Position numbers and translations under genes: made by a program. This document shows positions 12,346-22,965 of a DNA stretch of 64,000 nucleotides, piece after piece (position 1 is the first letter of the stretch; each line of letters opens with the position of its first letter). The notes below the pieces were generated by a model. That model was not told the DNA's origin. It worked only from the letters and a program-made list of their open reading frames with translations, and did not search any database. Source of the DNA: Anthopleura xanthogrammica (taxonomy: Eukaryota > Cnidaria > Anthozoa > Actiniaria > Actiniidae). Location: contig OZ025219.1 of NCBI GenBank assembly GCA_964019055.1, positions 4,049,868 through 4,113,867 of the forward strand. The letters are read 5' to 3'.

Positions 12346-14072
12346 GACCAAAAAGCACCTTTACTCAGCCAAAACCCCATTTTTTTTCGCCAAAAAGTCG
12401 TGTTTTTATCTCAAGAGGTATTTTCATGAGCAAAAAGTGGGGGTTTCAGCCAACAGGTCACGCCGTCAGCGAAAAACCTGGTTTTGAGAGCCAAAATGGC
12501 CATTTTTCAGTTTTTTGGGCTAAAAAGCTTTTTTTTCCAGCAAAACAGTGTTTTGGACACCTAAAATGTGCTTTTCTCGTCCAAAACTTGCGTTTAGCAG
12601 TGAAAACGTGGTGTTTTGAGCAAAAGAAAATTCTCAGCAAATTTCAAATTTTCTCAGCAAAAAACAGTTTTTTTGGGCCAAAAAGCACCTTTACTCAGCC
12701 AAAACCCCATTTTTTTTCGCCAAAAAGTCGTGTTTTTATCTCAAGAGGTATTTTCATGAGCAAAAAGTGGGGGTTTCAGCCAACAGGTCACGCCGTCAGC
12801 GAAAAACCTGGTTTTGAGAGCCAAAATGGCCATTTTTCAGTTTTTTGGGCTAAAAAGCTTTTTTTTCCAGCAAAACAGTGTTTTGGACACCTAAAATGTG
12901 CTTTTCTCGTCCAAAACTTGCGTTTAGCAGTGAAAACGTGGTGTTTTGAGCAAAAGAAAATTCTCAGCAAATTTCAAATTTTCTCAGCAAAAAACAGTTT
13001 TTTGGACCAAAAAGCACCTTTACTCAGCCAAAACCGCATTTTTTTTCGCCAAAAAGTCGTGTTTTTATCTCAAGAGGTATTTTCATGAGCAAAAAGTGGG
13101 GGTTTCAGCCAACAGGTCACGCCGTCAGCGAAAAACCTGGTTTTGAGAGCCAAAATGGCCATTTTTCAGTTTTTTGGGCTAAAAAGCTTTTTTTTCCAGC
13201 AAAACAGTGTTTTGGACACCTAAAATGTGCTTTTCTCGTCCAAAACTTGCGTTTAGCAGTGAAAACGTGGTGTTTTGAGCAAAAGAAAATTCTCAGCAAA
13301 TTTCAAATTTTCTCAGCAAAAAACAGTTTTTTGGACCAAAAAGCACCTTTACTCAGCCAAAACCCCATTTTTTTTCGCCAAAAAGTCGTGTTTTTTATCT
13401 CAAGAGGTATTTTCACGAGCAAAAAGTGGGGGTTTCAGCCAACAGGTCACGCCGTCAGCGAAAAACCTGGTTTTGAGAGCCAAAATGGCCATTTTTCAGT
13501 TTTTTGGGCTAAAAAGCTTTTTTTTCCAGCAAAACAGTGTTTTGGACACCTAAAATGTGCTTTTCTCGTCCAAAACTTGCGTTTAGCAGTGAAAACGTGG
13601 TGTTTTGAGCAAAAGAAAATTCTCAGCAAATTTCAAATTTTCTCAGCAAAAAACAGTTTTTTGGACCAAAAAGCACCTTTACTCAGCCAAAACCGCATTT
13701 TTTTTCGCCAAAAAGTCGTGTTTTTATCTCAAGAGGTATTTTCATGAGCAAAAAGTGGGGGTTTCAGCCAACAGGTCACGCCGTCAGCGAAAAACCTGGT
13801 TTTGAGAGCCAAAATGGCCATTTTTCAGTTTTTTGGGCTAAAAAGCTTTTTTTTCCAGCAAAACAGTGTTTTGGACACCTAAAATGTGCTTTTCTCGTCC
13901 AAAACTTGCGTTTAGCAGTGAAAACGTGGTGTTTTGAGCAAAAGAAAATTCTCAGCAAATTTCAAATTTTCTCAGCAAAAAACAGTTTTTTGGACCAAAA
14001 AGCACCTTTACTCAGCCAAAAGCCCATTTTTTTTCGCCAAAAAGTCGTGTTTTTATCTCAAGAGGTATTTTC

Positions 14073-16053
14073 ATGAGCAAAAAGTGGGGGTTTCAGCCAA
14101 CAGGTCACGCCGTCAGCGAAAAACCTGGTTTTGAGAGCCAAAATGGCCATTTTTCAGTTTTTTGGGCTAAAAAGCTTTTTTTTCCAGCAAAACAGTGTTT
14201 TGGACACCTAAAATGTGCTTTTCTCGTCCAAAACTTGCGTTTAGCAGTGAAAACGTGGTGTTTTTAGCAAAAGAAAATTCTCAGCAAATTTCAAATTTTC
14301 TCAGCAAAAAACAGTTTTTTGGACCAAAAAGCACCTTTACTCAGCCAAAACCGCATTTTTTTTCGCCAAAAAGTCGTGTTTTTATCTCAAGAGGTATTTT
14401 CATGAGCAAAAAGTGGGGGTTTCAGCCAACAGGTCACGCCGTCAGCGAAAAACCTGGTTTTGAGAGCCAAAATGGCCATTTTTCAGTTTTTTGGGCTAAA
14501 AAGCTTTTTTTCCAGCAAAACAGTGTTTTGGACACCTAAAATGAGCTTTTCTCGTCCAAAACTTGCGTTTAGCATTGAAAACGTGGTGTTTTGAGCAAAA
14601 GAAAATTCTCAGCAAATTGCAAATTTTCTCAGCAAAAAACAGTTTTTTGGACCAAAAAGCACCTTTACTCAGCCAAAACCCCATTTTTTTTCGCCAAAAA
14701 GTCGTGTTTTTATCTCAAGAGGTATTTTCATGAGCAAAAAGTGGGGGTTTCAGCCAACAGGTCACGCCGTCAGCGAAAAACCTGGTTTTGAGAGCCAAAA
14801 TGGCCATTTTTCAGTTTTTTGGGCTAAAAAGCTTTTTTTTTTTCCAGCAAAACAGTGTTTTGGACACCTAAAATGTGCTTTTCTCGTCCAAAACTTGCGT
14901 TTAGCAGTGAAAACGTGGTGTTTTGAGCAAAAGAAAATTCTCAGCAAATTTCAAATTTTCTCAGCAAAAAACAGTTTTTTGGACCAAAAAGCACCTTTAC
15001 TCAGCCAAAACCGCATTTTTTTTTCGCCAAAAAGTCGTGTTTTTATCTCAAGAGGTATTTTCATGAGCAAAAAGTGGGGGTTTCAGCCAACAGGTCACGC
15101 CGTCAGCGAAAAACCTGGTTTTGAGAGCCAAAATGGCCATTTTTCAGTTTTTTGGGCTAAAAAGCTTTTTTTTCCAGCAAAACAGTGTTTTGGACACCTA
15201 AAATGTGCTTTTCTCGTCCAAAACTTGCGTTTAGCAGTGAAAACGTGGTGTTTTTAGCAAAAGAAAATTCTCAGCAAATTTCAAATTTTCTCAGCAAAAA
15301 ACAGTTTTTTGGACCAAAAAGCACCTTTACTCAGCCAAAACCGCATTTTTTTTCGCCAAAAAGTCGTGTTTTTATCTCAAGAGGTATTTTCATGAGCAAA
15401 AAGTGGGGGTTTCAGCCAACAGGTCACGCCGTCAGCGAAAAACCTGGTTTTGAGAGCCAAAATGGCCATTTTTCAGTTTTTTGGGCTAAAAAGCTTTTTT
15501 TCCAGCAAAACAGTGTTTTGGACACCTAAAATGAGCTTTTCTCGTCCAAAACTTGCGTTTAGCATTGAAAACGTGGTGTTTTGAGCAAAAGAAAATTCTC
15601 AGCAAATTGCAAATTTTCTCAGCAAAAAACAGTTTTTTGGACCAAAAAGCACCTTTACTCAGCCAAAACCCCATTTTTTTTCGCCAAAAAGTCGTGTTTT
15701 TATCTCAAGAGGTATTTTCATGAGCAAAAAGTGGGGGTTTCAGCCAACAGGTCACGCCGTCAGCGAAAAACCTGGTTTTGAGAGCCAAAATGGCCATTTT
15801 TCAGTTTTTTGGGCTAAAAAGCTTTTTTTTTTTCCCAGCAAAACAGTGTTTTGGACACCTAAAATGTGCTTTTCTCGTCCAAAACTTGCGTTTAGCAGTG
15901 AAAACGTGGTGTTTTGAGCAAAAGAAAATTCTCAGCAAATTTCAAATTTTCTCAGCAAAAAACAGTTTTTTGGACCAAAAAGCACCTTTACTCAGCCAAA
16001 ACCGCATTTTTTTTTCGCCAAAAAGTCGTGTTTTTATCTCAAGAGGTATTTTC
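14073..16053 (+). repeat. Higher-order repeat: 990-bp trimer, two copies
   Basis: Copy 1 is 14073-15062 and copy 2 is 15063-16053. Each has, in order: a unit with GTTTTTAGCAAAAG near p188; a 328-bp unit with a 7-T run, AATGAGCTTTT, AGCATTGAAA and AATTGCAAAT; and a long unit of 333-334 bp with an 11-T run at p104 (14833-14843 and 15823-15833). Five rare variants recur in the same order, so this is a clear segmental tandem duplication. The copies differ by one extra C after the second 11-T run. Confidence 0.92.
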
Positions 16054-19000
16054 ATGAGCAAAAAGTGGGGGTTTCAGCCAACAGGTCACGCCGTCAGCGA
16101 AAAACCTGGTTTTGAGAGCCAAAATGGCCATTTTTCAGTTTTTTGGGCTAAAAAGCTTTTTTTTTCAGCAAAACAGTGTTTTGGACACCTAAAATGTGCT
16201 TTTCTCGTCCAAAACTTGCGTTTAGCAGTGAAAACGTGGTGTTTTGAGCAAAAGAAAATTCTCAGCAAATTTCAAATTTTCTCAGCAAAAAACAGTTTTT
16301 TAGACCAAAAAGCACCTTTACTCAGCCAAAACCCCATTTTTTTTCGCCAAAAAGTCGTGTTTTTATCTCAAGAGGTATTTTCATGAGCAAAAAGTGGGGG
16401 TTTCAGCCAACAGGTCACGCCGTCAGCGAAAAACCTGGTTTTGAGAGCCAAAATGGCCATTTTTCAGTTTTTTGGGCTAAAAAGCTTTTTTTTCCAGCAA
16501 AACAGTGTTTTGGACACCTAAAATGTGCTTTTCTCGTCCAAAACTTGCGTTTAGCAGTGAAAACGTGGTGTTTTGAGCAAAAGAAAATTCTCAGCAAATT
16601 TCAAATTTTCTCAGCAAAAAACAGTTTTTTGGACCAAAAAGCACCTTTACTCAGCCAAAACCCCATTTTTTTTCGCCAAAAAGTCGTGTTTTTATCTCAA
16701 GAGGTATTTTCATGAGCAAAAAGTGGGGGTTTCAGCCAACAGGTCACGCCGTCAGCGAAAAACCTGGTTTTGAGAGCCAAAATGGCCATTTTTCAGTTTT
16801 TTGGGCTAAAAAGCTTTTTTTTCCAGCAAAACAGTGTTTTGGACACCTAAAATGTGCTTTTCTCGTCCAAAACTTGCGTTTAGCAGTGAAAACGTGGTGT
16901 TTTGAGCAAAAGAAAATTCTCAGCAAATTTCAAATTTTCTCAGCAAAAAACAGTTTTTTGGACCAAAAAGCACCTTTACTCAGCCAAAACCCCATTTTTT
17001 TTCGCCAAAAAGTCGTGTTTTTATCTCAAGAGGTATTTTCATGAGCAAAAAGTGGGGGTTTCAGCCAACAGGTCACGCCGTCAGCGAAAAACCTGGTTTT
17101 GAGAGCCAAAATGGCCATTTTTCAGTTTTTTGGGCTAAAAAGCTTTTTTTCCAGCAAAACAGTGTTTTGGACACCTAAAATGTGCTTTTCTCGTCCAAAA
17201 CTTGCGTTTAGCAGTGAAAACGTGGTGTTTTGAGCAAAAGAAAATTCTCAGCAAATTTCAAATTTTCTCAGCAAAAAACAGTTTTTTGGACCAAAAAGCA
17301 CCTTTACTCAGCCAAAACCGCATTTTTTTTCGCCAAAAAGTCGTGTTTTTATCTCAAGAGGTATTTTCATGAGCAAAAAGTGGGGGTTTCAGCCAACAGG
17401 TCACGCCGTCAGCGAAAAACCTGGTTTTGAGAGCCAAAATGGCCATTTTTCAGTTTTTTGGGCTAAAAAGCTTTTTTTTTCCAGCAAAACAGTGTTTTGG
17501 ACACCTAAAATGTGCTTTTCTCGTCCAAAACTTGCGTTTAGCAGTGAAAACGTGGTGTTTTGAGCCAAAGAAAATTCTCAGCAAATTTCAAATTTTCTCA
17601 GCAAAAAACAGTTTTTTGGACCAAAAAGCACCTTTACTCAGCCAAAACCCCATTTTTTTTCGCCAAAAAGTCGTGTTTTTATCTCAAGAGGTATTTTCAT
17701 GAGCAAAAAGTGGGGGTTTCAGCCAACAGGTCACGCCGTCAGCGAAAAACCTGGTTTTGAGAGCCAAAATGGCCATTTTTCAGTTTTTTGGGCTAAAAAG
17801 CTTTTTTTTCCCAGCAAAACAGTGTTTTGGACACCTAAAATGTGCTTTTCTCGTCCAAAACTTGCGTTTAGCAGTGAAAACGTGGTGTTTTGAGCAAAAG
17901 AAAATTCTCAGCAAATTTCAAATTTTCTCAGCAAAAAACAGTTTTTTGGACCAAAAAGCACCTTTACTCAGCCAAAACCCCATTTTTTTTCGCCAAAAAG
18001 TCGTGTTTTTATCTCAAGAGGTATTTTCATGAGCAAAAAGTGGGGGTTTCAGCCAACAGGTCACGCCGTCAGCGAAAAACCTGGTTTTGAGAGCCAAAAT
18101 GGCCATTTTCAGTTTTTTGGGCTAAAAAGCTTTTTTTTCCAGCAAAACAGTGTTTTGGACACCTAAAATGTGCTTTTCTCGTCCAAAACTTGCGTTTAGC
18201 AGTGAAAACGTGGTGTTTTGAGCAAAAGAAAATTCTCAGCAAATTTCAAATTTTCTCAGCAAAAAACAGTTTTTTGGACCAAAAAGCACCTTTACTCAGC
18301 CAAAACCGCATTTTTTTTCGCCAAAAAGTCGTGTTTTTATCTCAAGAGGTATTTTCATGAGCAAAAAGTGGGGGTTTCAGCCAACAGGTCACGCCGTCAG
18401 CGAAAAACCTGGTTTTGAGAGCCAAAATGGCCATTTTTCAGTTTTTTGGGCTAAAAAGCTTTTTTTTCCCAGCAAAACAGTGTTTTGGACACCTAAAATG
18501 TGCTTTTCTCGTCCAAAACTTGCGTTTAGCAGTGAAAACGTGGTGTTTTGAGCAAAAGAAAATTCTCAGCAAATTTCAAATTTTCTCAGCAAAAAACAGT
18601 TTTTTGGACCAAAAAGCACCTTTACTCAGCCAAAACCGCATTTTTTTTCGCCAAAAAGTCGTGTTTTTATCTCAAGAGGTATTTTCATGAGCAAAAAGTG
18701 GGGGTTTCAGCCAACAGGTCACGCCGTCAGCGAAAAACCTGGTTTTGAGAGCCAAAATGGCCATTTTTCAGTTTTTTGGGCTAAAAAGCTTTTTTTTCCA
18801 GCAAAACAGTGTTTTGGACACCTAAAATGTGCTTTTCTCGTCCAAAACTTGCGTTTAGCAGTGAAAACGTGGTGTTTTGAGCAAAAGAAAATTCTCAGCA
18901 AATTTCAAATTTTCTCAGCAAAAAACAGTTTTTTGGACCAAAAAGCACCTTTACTCAGCCAAAACCCCATTTTTTTTCGCCAAAAAGTCGTGTTTTTATC

Positions 19001-22000
19001 TCAAGAGGTATTTTCATGAGCAAAAAGTGGGGGTTTCAGCCAACAGGTCACGCCGTCAGCGAAAAACCTGGTTTTGAGAGCCAAAATGGCCATTTTTCAG
19101 TTTTTTGGGCTAAAAAGCTTTTTTTTCCAGCAAAACAGTGTTTTGGACACCTAAAATGTGCTTTTCTCGTCCAAAACTTGCGTTTAGCAGTGAAAACGTG
19201 GTGTTTTGAGCAAAAGAAAATTCTCAGCAAATTTCAAATTTTCTCAGCAAAAAACAGTTTTTTGGACCAAAAAGCACCTTTACTCAGCCAAAACCCCATT
19301 TTTTTTCGCCAAAAAGTCGTGTTTTTATCTCAAGAGGTATTTTCATGAGCAAAAAGTGGGGGTTTCAGCCAACAGGTCACGCCGTCAGCGAAAAACCTGG
19401 TTTTGAGAGCCAAAATGGCCATTTTTCAGTTTTTTGGGCTAAAAAGCTTTTTTTTCCAGCAAAACAGTGTTTTGGACACCTAAAATGTGCTTTTCTCGTC
19501 CAAAACTTGCGTTTAGCAGTGAAAACGTGGTGTTTTGAGCAAAAGAAAATTCTCAGCAAATTTCAAATTTTCTCAGCAAAAAACAGTTTTTTGGACCAAA
19601 AAGCACCTTTACTCAGCCAAAACCCCATTTTTTTTCGCCAAAAAGTCGTGTTTTTATCTCAAGAGGTATTTTCATGAGCAAAAAGTGGGGGTTTCAGCCA
19701 ACAGGTCACGCCGTCAGCGAAAAACCTGGTTTTGAGAGCCAAAATGGCCATTTTTCAGTTTTTTGGGCTAAAAAGCTTTTTTTTTCAGCAAAACAGTGTT
19801 TTGGACACCTAAAATGTGCTTTTCTCGTCCAAAACTTGCGTTTAGCAGTGAAAACGTGGTGTTTTGAGCAAAAGAAAATTCTCAGCAAATTTCAAATTTT
19901 CTCAGCAAAAAACAGTTTTTTGGACCAAAAAGCACCTTTACTCAGCCAAAACCCCATTTTTTTTCGCCAAAAAGTCGTGTTTTTATCTCAAGAGGTATTT
20001 TCATGAGCAAAAAGTGGGGGTTTCAGCCAACAGGTCACGCCGTCAGCGAAAAACCTGGTTTTGAGTGCCAAAATGGCCATTTTTCAGTTTTTTGGGCTAA
20101 AAAGCTTTTTTTTCCAGCAAAACAGTGTTTTGGACACCTAAAATGTGCTTTTCTCGTCCAAAAATTGCGTTTAGCAGTGAAAACGTGGTGTTTTGAGCAA
20201 AAGAAAATTCTCAGCAAATTTCAAATTTTCTCAGCAAAAAACAGTTTTTTGGACCAAAAAGCACCTTTACTCAGCCAAAACCCCATTTTTTTTCGCCAAA
20301 AAGTCGTGTTTTTATCTCAAGAGGTATTTTCATGAGCAAAAAGTGGGGGTTTCAGCCAACAGGTCACGCCGTCAGCGAAAAACCTGGTTTTGAGAGCCAA
20401 AATGGCCATTTTTCAGTTTTTTGGGCTAAAAAGCTTTTTTTTCCAGCAAAACAGTGTTTTGGACACCTAAAATGTGCTTTTCTCGTCCAAAACTTGCGTT
20501 TAGCAGTGAAAACGTGGTGTTTTGAGCAAAAGAAAATTCTCAGCAAATTGCAAATTTTCTCAGCAAAAAACAGTTTTTTGGACCGAAAAGCACCTTTACT
20601 CAGCCAAAACCCCATTTTTTTTCGCCAAAAAGTCGTGTTTTTATCTCAAGAGGTATTTTCATGAGCAAAAAGTGGGGGTTTCAGCCAACAGGTCACGCCG
20701 TCAGCGAAAAACCTGGTTTTGAGAGCCAAAATGGCCATTTTTCAGTTTTTTGGGCTAAAAAGCTTTTTTTTCCAGCAAAACAGTGTTTTGGACACCTAAA
20801 ATGTGCTTTTCTCGTCCAAAACTTGCGTTTAGCAGTGAAAACGTGGTGTTTTGAGCAAAAGAAAATTCTCAGCAAATTTCAAATTTTCTCAGCAAAAAAC
20901 AGTTTTTTGGACCAAAAAGCACCTTTACTCAGCCAAAAGCCCATTTTTTTTCGCCAAAAAGTCGTGTTTTTATCTCAAGAGGTATTTTCATGAGCAAAAA
21001 GTGGGGGTTTCAGCCAACAGGTCACGCCGTCAGCGAAAAACCTGGTTTTGAGAGCCAAAATGGCCATTTTTCAGTTTTTTGGGCTAAAAAGCTTTTTTTT
21101 CCAGCAAAACAGTGTTTTGGACACCTAAAATGTGCTTTTCTCGTCCAAAACTTGCGTTTAGCAGTGAAAACGTGGTGTTTTGAGCAAAAGAAAATTCTCA
21201 GCAAATTGCAAATTTTCTCAGCAAAAAACAGTTTTTTGGACCAAAAAGCACCTTTACTCAGCCAAAACCGCATTTTTTTTCGCCAAAAAGTCGTGTTTTT
21301 ATCTCAAGAGGTATTTTCATGAGCAAAAAGTGGGGGTTTCAGCCAACAGGTCACGCCGTCAGCGAAAAACCTGGTTTTGAGAGCCAAAATGGCCATTTTT
21401 CAGTTTTTTGGGCTAAAAAGCTTTTTTTTCCAGCAAAACAGTGTTTTGGACACCTAAAATGTGCTTTTCTCGTCCAAAACTTGCGTTTAGCAGTGAAAAC
21501 GTGGTGTTTTGAGCAAAAGAAAATTCTCAGCAAATTTCAAATTTTCTCAGCAAAAAACAGTTTTTTGGACCAAAAAGCACCTTTACTCAGCCAAAACCCC
21601 ATTTTTTTTCGCCAAAAAGTCGTGTTTTTATCTCAAGAGGTATTTTCATGAGCAAAAAGTGGGGGTTTCAGCCAACAGGTCACGCCGTCAGCGAAAAACC
21701 TGGTTTTGAGAGCCAAAATGGCCATTTTTCAGTTTTTTGGGCTAAAAAGCTTTTTTTTTTCCAGCAAAACAGTGTTTTGGACACCTAAAATGTGCTTTTC
21801 TCGTCCAAAACTTGCGTTTAGCAGTGAAAACGTGGTGTTTTGAGCAAAAGAAAATTCTCAGCAAATTTCAAATTTTCTCAGCAAAAAACAGTTTTTTGGA
21901 CCAAAAAGCACCTTTACTCAGCCAAAACCCCATTTTTTTTCGCCAAAAAGTCGTGTTTTTATCTCAAGAGGTATTTTCATGAGCAAAAAGTGGGGGTTTC

Positions 22001-22965
22001 AGCCAACAGGTCACGCCGTCAGCGAAAAACCTGGTTTTGAGAGCCAAAATGGCCATTTTTCAGTTTTTTGGGCTAAAAAGCTTTTTTTTCCAGCAAAACA
22101 GTGTTTTGGACACCTAAAATGTGCTTTTCTCGTCCAAAACTTGCGTTTAGCAGTGAAAACGTGGTGTTTTGAGCAAAAGAAAATTCTCAGCAAATTTCAA
22201 ATTTTCTCAGCAAAAAACAGTTTTTTGGACCAAAAAGCACCTTTACTCAGCCAAAACCGCATTTTTTTTCGCCAAAAAGTCGTGTTTTTATCTCAAGAGG
22301 TATTTTCATGAGCAAAAAGTGGGGGTTTCAGCCAACAGGTCACGCCGTCAGCGAAAAACCTGGTTTTGAGAGCCAAAATGGCCATTTTTCAGGTTTTTGG
22401 GCTAAAAAGCTTTTTTTTCCAGCAAAACAGTGTTTTGGACACCTAAAATGTGCTTTTCTCGTCCAAAACTTGCGTTTAGCAGTGAAAACGTGGTGTTTTG
22501 AGCAAAAGAAAATTCTCAGCAAATTTCAAATTTTCTCAGCAAAAAACAGTTTTTTGGACCAAAAAGCACCTTTACTCAGCCAAAACCGCATTTTTTTTCG
22601 CCAAAAAGTCGTGTTTTTATCTCAAGAGGTATTTTCATGAGCAAAAAGTGGGGGTTTCAGCCAACAGGTCACGCCGTCAGCGAAAAACCTGGTTTTGAGA
22701 GCCAAAATGGCCATTTTTCAGTTTTTTGGGCTAAAAAGCTTTTTTTTCCAGCAAAACAGTGTTTTGGACACCTAAAATGTGCTTTTCTCGTCCAAAACTT
22801 GCGTTTAGCAGTGAAAACGTGGTGTTTTGAGCAAAAGAAAATTCTCAGCAAATTGCAAATTTTCTCAGCAAAAAACAGTTTTTTGGACCAAAAAGCACCT
22901 TTACTCAGCCAAAACCCCATTTTTTTTCGCCAAAAAGTCGTGTTTTTATCTCAAGAGGTATTTTC
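16054..22965 (+). repeat. Uniform monomer run with little higher-order structure
   Basis: About 21 units, most near-identical to the reference. Differences are mainly T-run length at p104 (7-10 T), the C/G state at p281 and the AATTGCAAATT variant (units 20332, 20990 and 22637). I see no block of linked rare variants that repeats inside this stretch. Confidence 0.75.

Larger units (their letters stand above)
12097..12425 (+). repeat. Representative 329-bp monomer (reference unit)
   Basis: I use this unit as the reference and number its bases p1-p329 from the A of ATGAGC. It holds 126 G/C bases (38%) and 8 CpG sites (p36, p39, p45, p153, p166, p182, p292, p303). The G+C-rich, A-run-poor part is p12-p46. 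Two long T-runs (p104-p111 and p284-p291, 8 T each) are the main sites of length change. A HindIII site (AAGCTT, p100-p105) and an MscI site (TGGCCA, p72-p77) occur in nearly every unit, so either enzyme should give a 329-bp ladder. The commonest two-state site is p281, C in some units and G in others. The origin of numbering is arbitrary and does not imply a gene start. Confidence 0.95.
12097..12425 (+). repeat. Inner ~20-bp and ~41-bp sub-repeats with phased A- and T-runs
   Basis: Within the reference unit A-runs begin at p7, p47, p68, p97, p117, p138, p158, p178, p197, p214, p234, p254, p275 and p296, with weak AA positions at p27 and p317. Apart from one 29-bp step (p68 to p97, which holds an extra T-run), the steps are 17-21 bp and average 20 bp. 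T-runs sit about midway between them. Run centres from p49 to p309 are about 10.4 bp apart on average, close to one helical turn. A longer register of 37-42 bp links the A-runs at p97, p138, p178, about p217, p254, p296 and p336. The words CTCAGC (p208, p228, p268) and CCAAAAAG (p252, p294) show the related sub-repeats most clearly. The simplest reading is that the 329-bp unit arose by amplification of a 20- or 41-bp ancestor. Confidence 0.85.
11438..13414 (+). repeat. Higher-order repeat: trimer of about 988 bp, two copies
   Basis: The marker TTTTTTTGGGCC (reference TTTTTTGGACC at p243) occurs at 11028, 11687 and 12675 only. From 11438 the unit order is marker unit with CCCC at p279-p282, plain unit with CCGC, plain unit with CCCC, and this order repeats from 12426. 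The copies are 11438-12425 (988 bp) and 12426-13414 (989 bp, with one extra T near 13396). A marker-plus-plain dimer at 10779-11437 lies just before. The second copy ends at a unit whose start reads CACGAGC instead of CATGAGC. Confidence 0.85.

Noticed and set aside
12385..12402. CENP-B box at TTTCGCCAAAAAGTCGTG (p289-p306)
   Set aside because: The TTCG half and the central A fit, but the required CGGG is GTCG here, so the core is not met. I found no better match in the unit.
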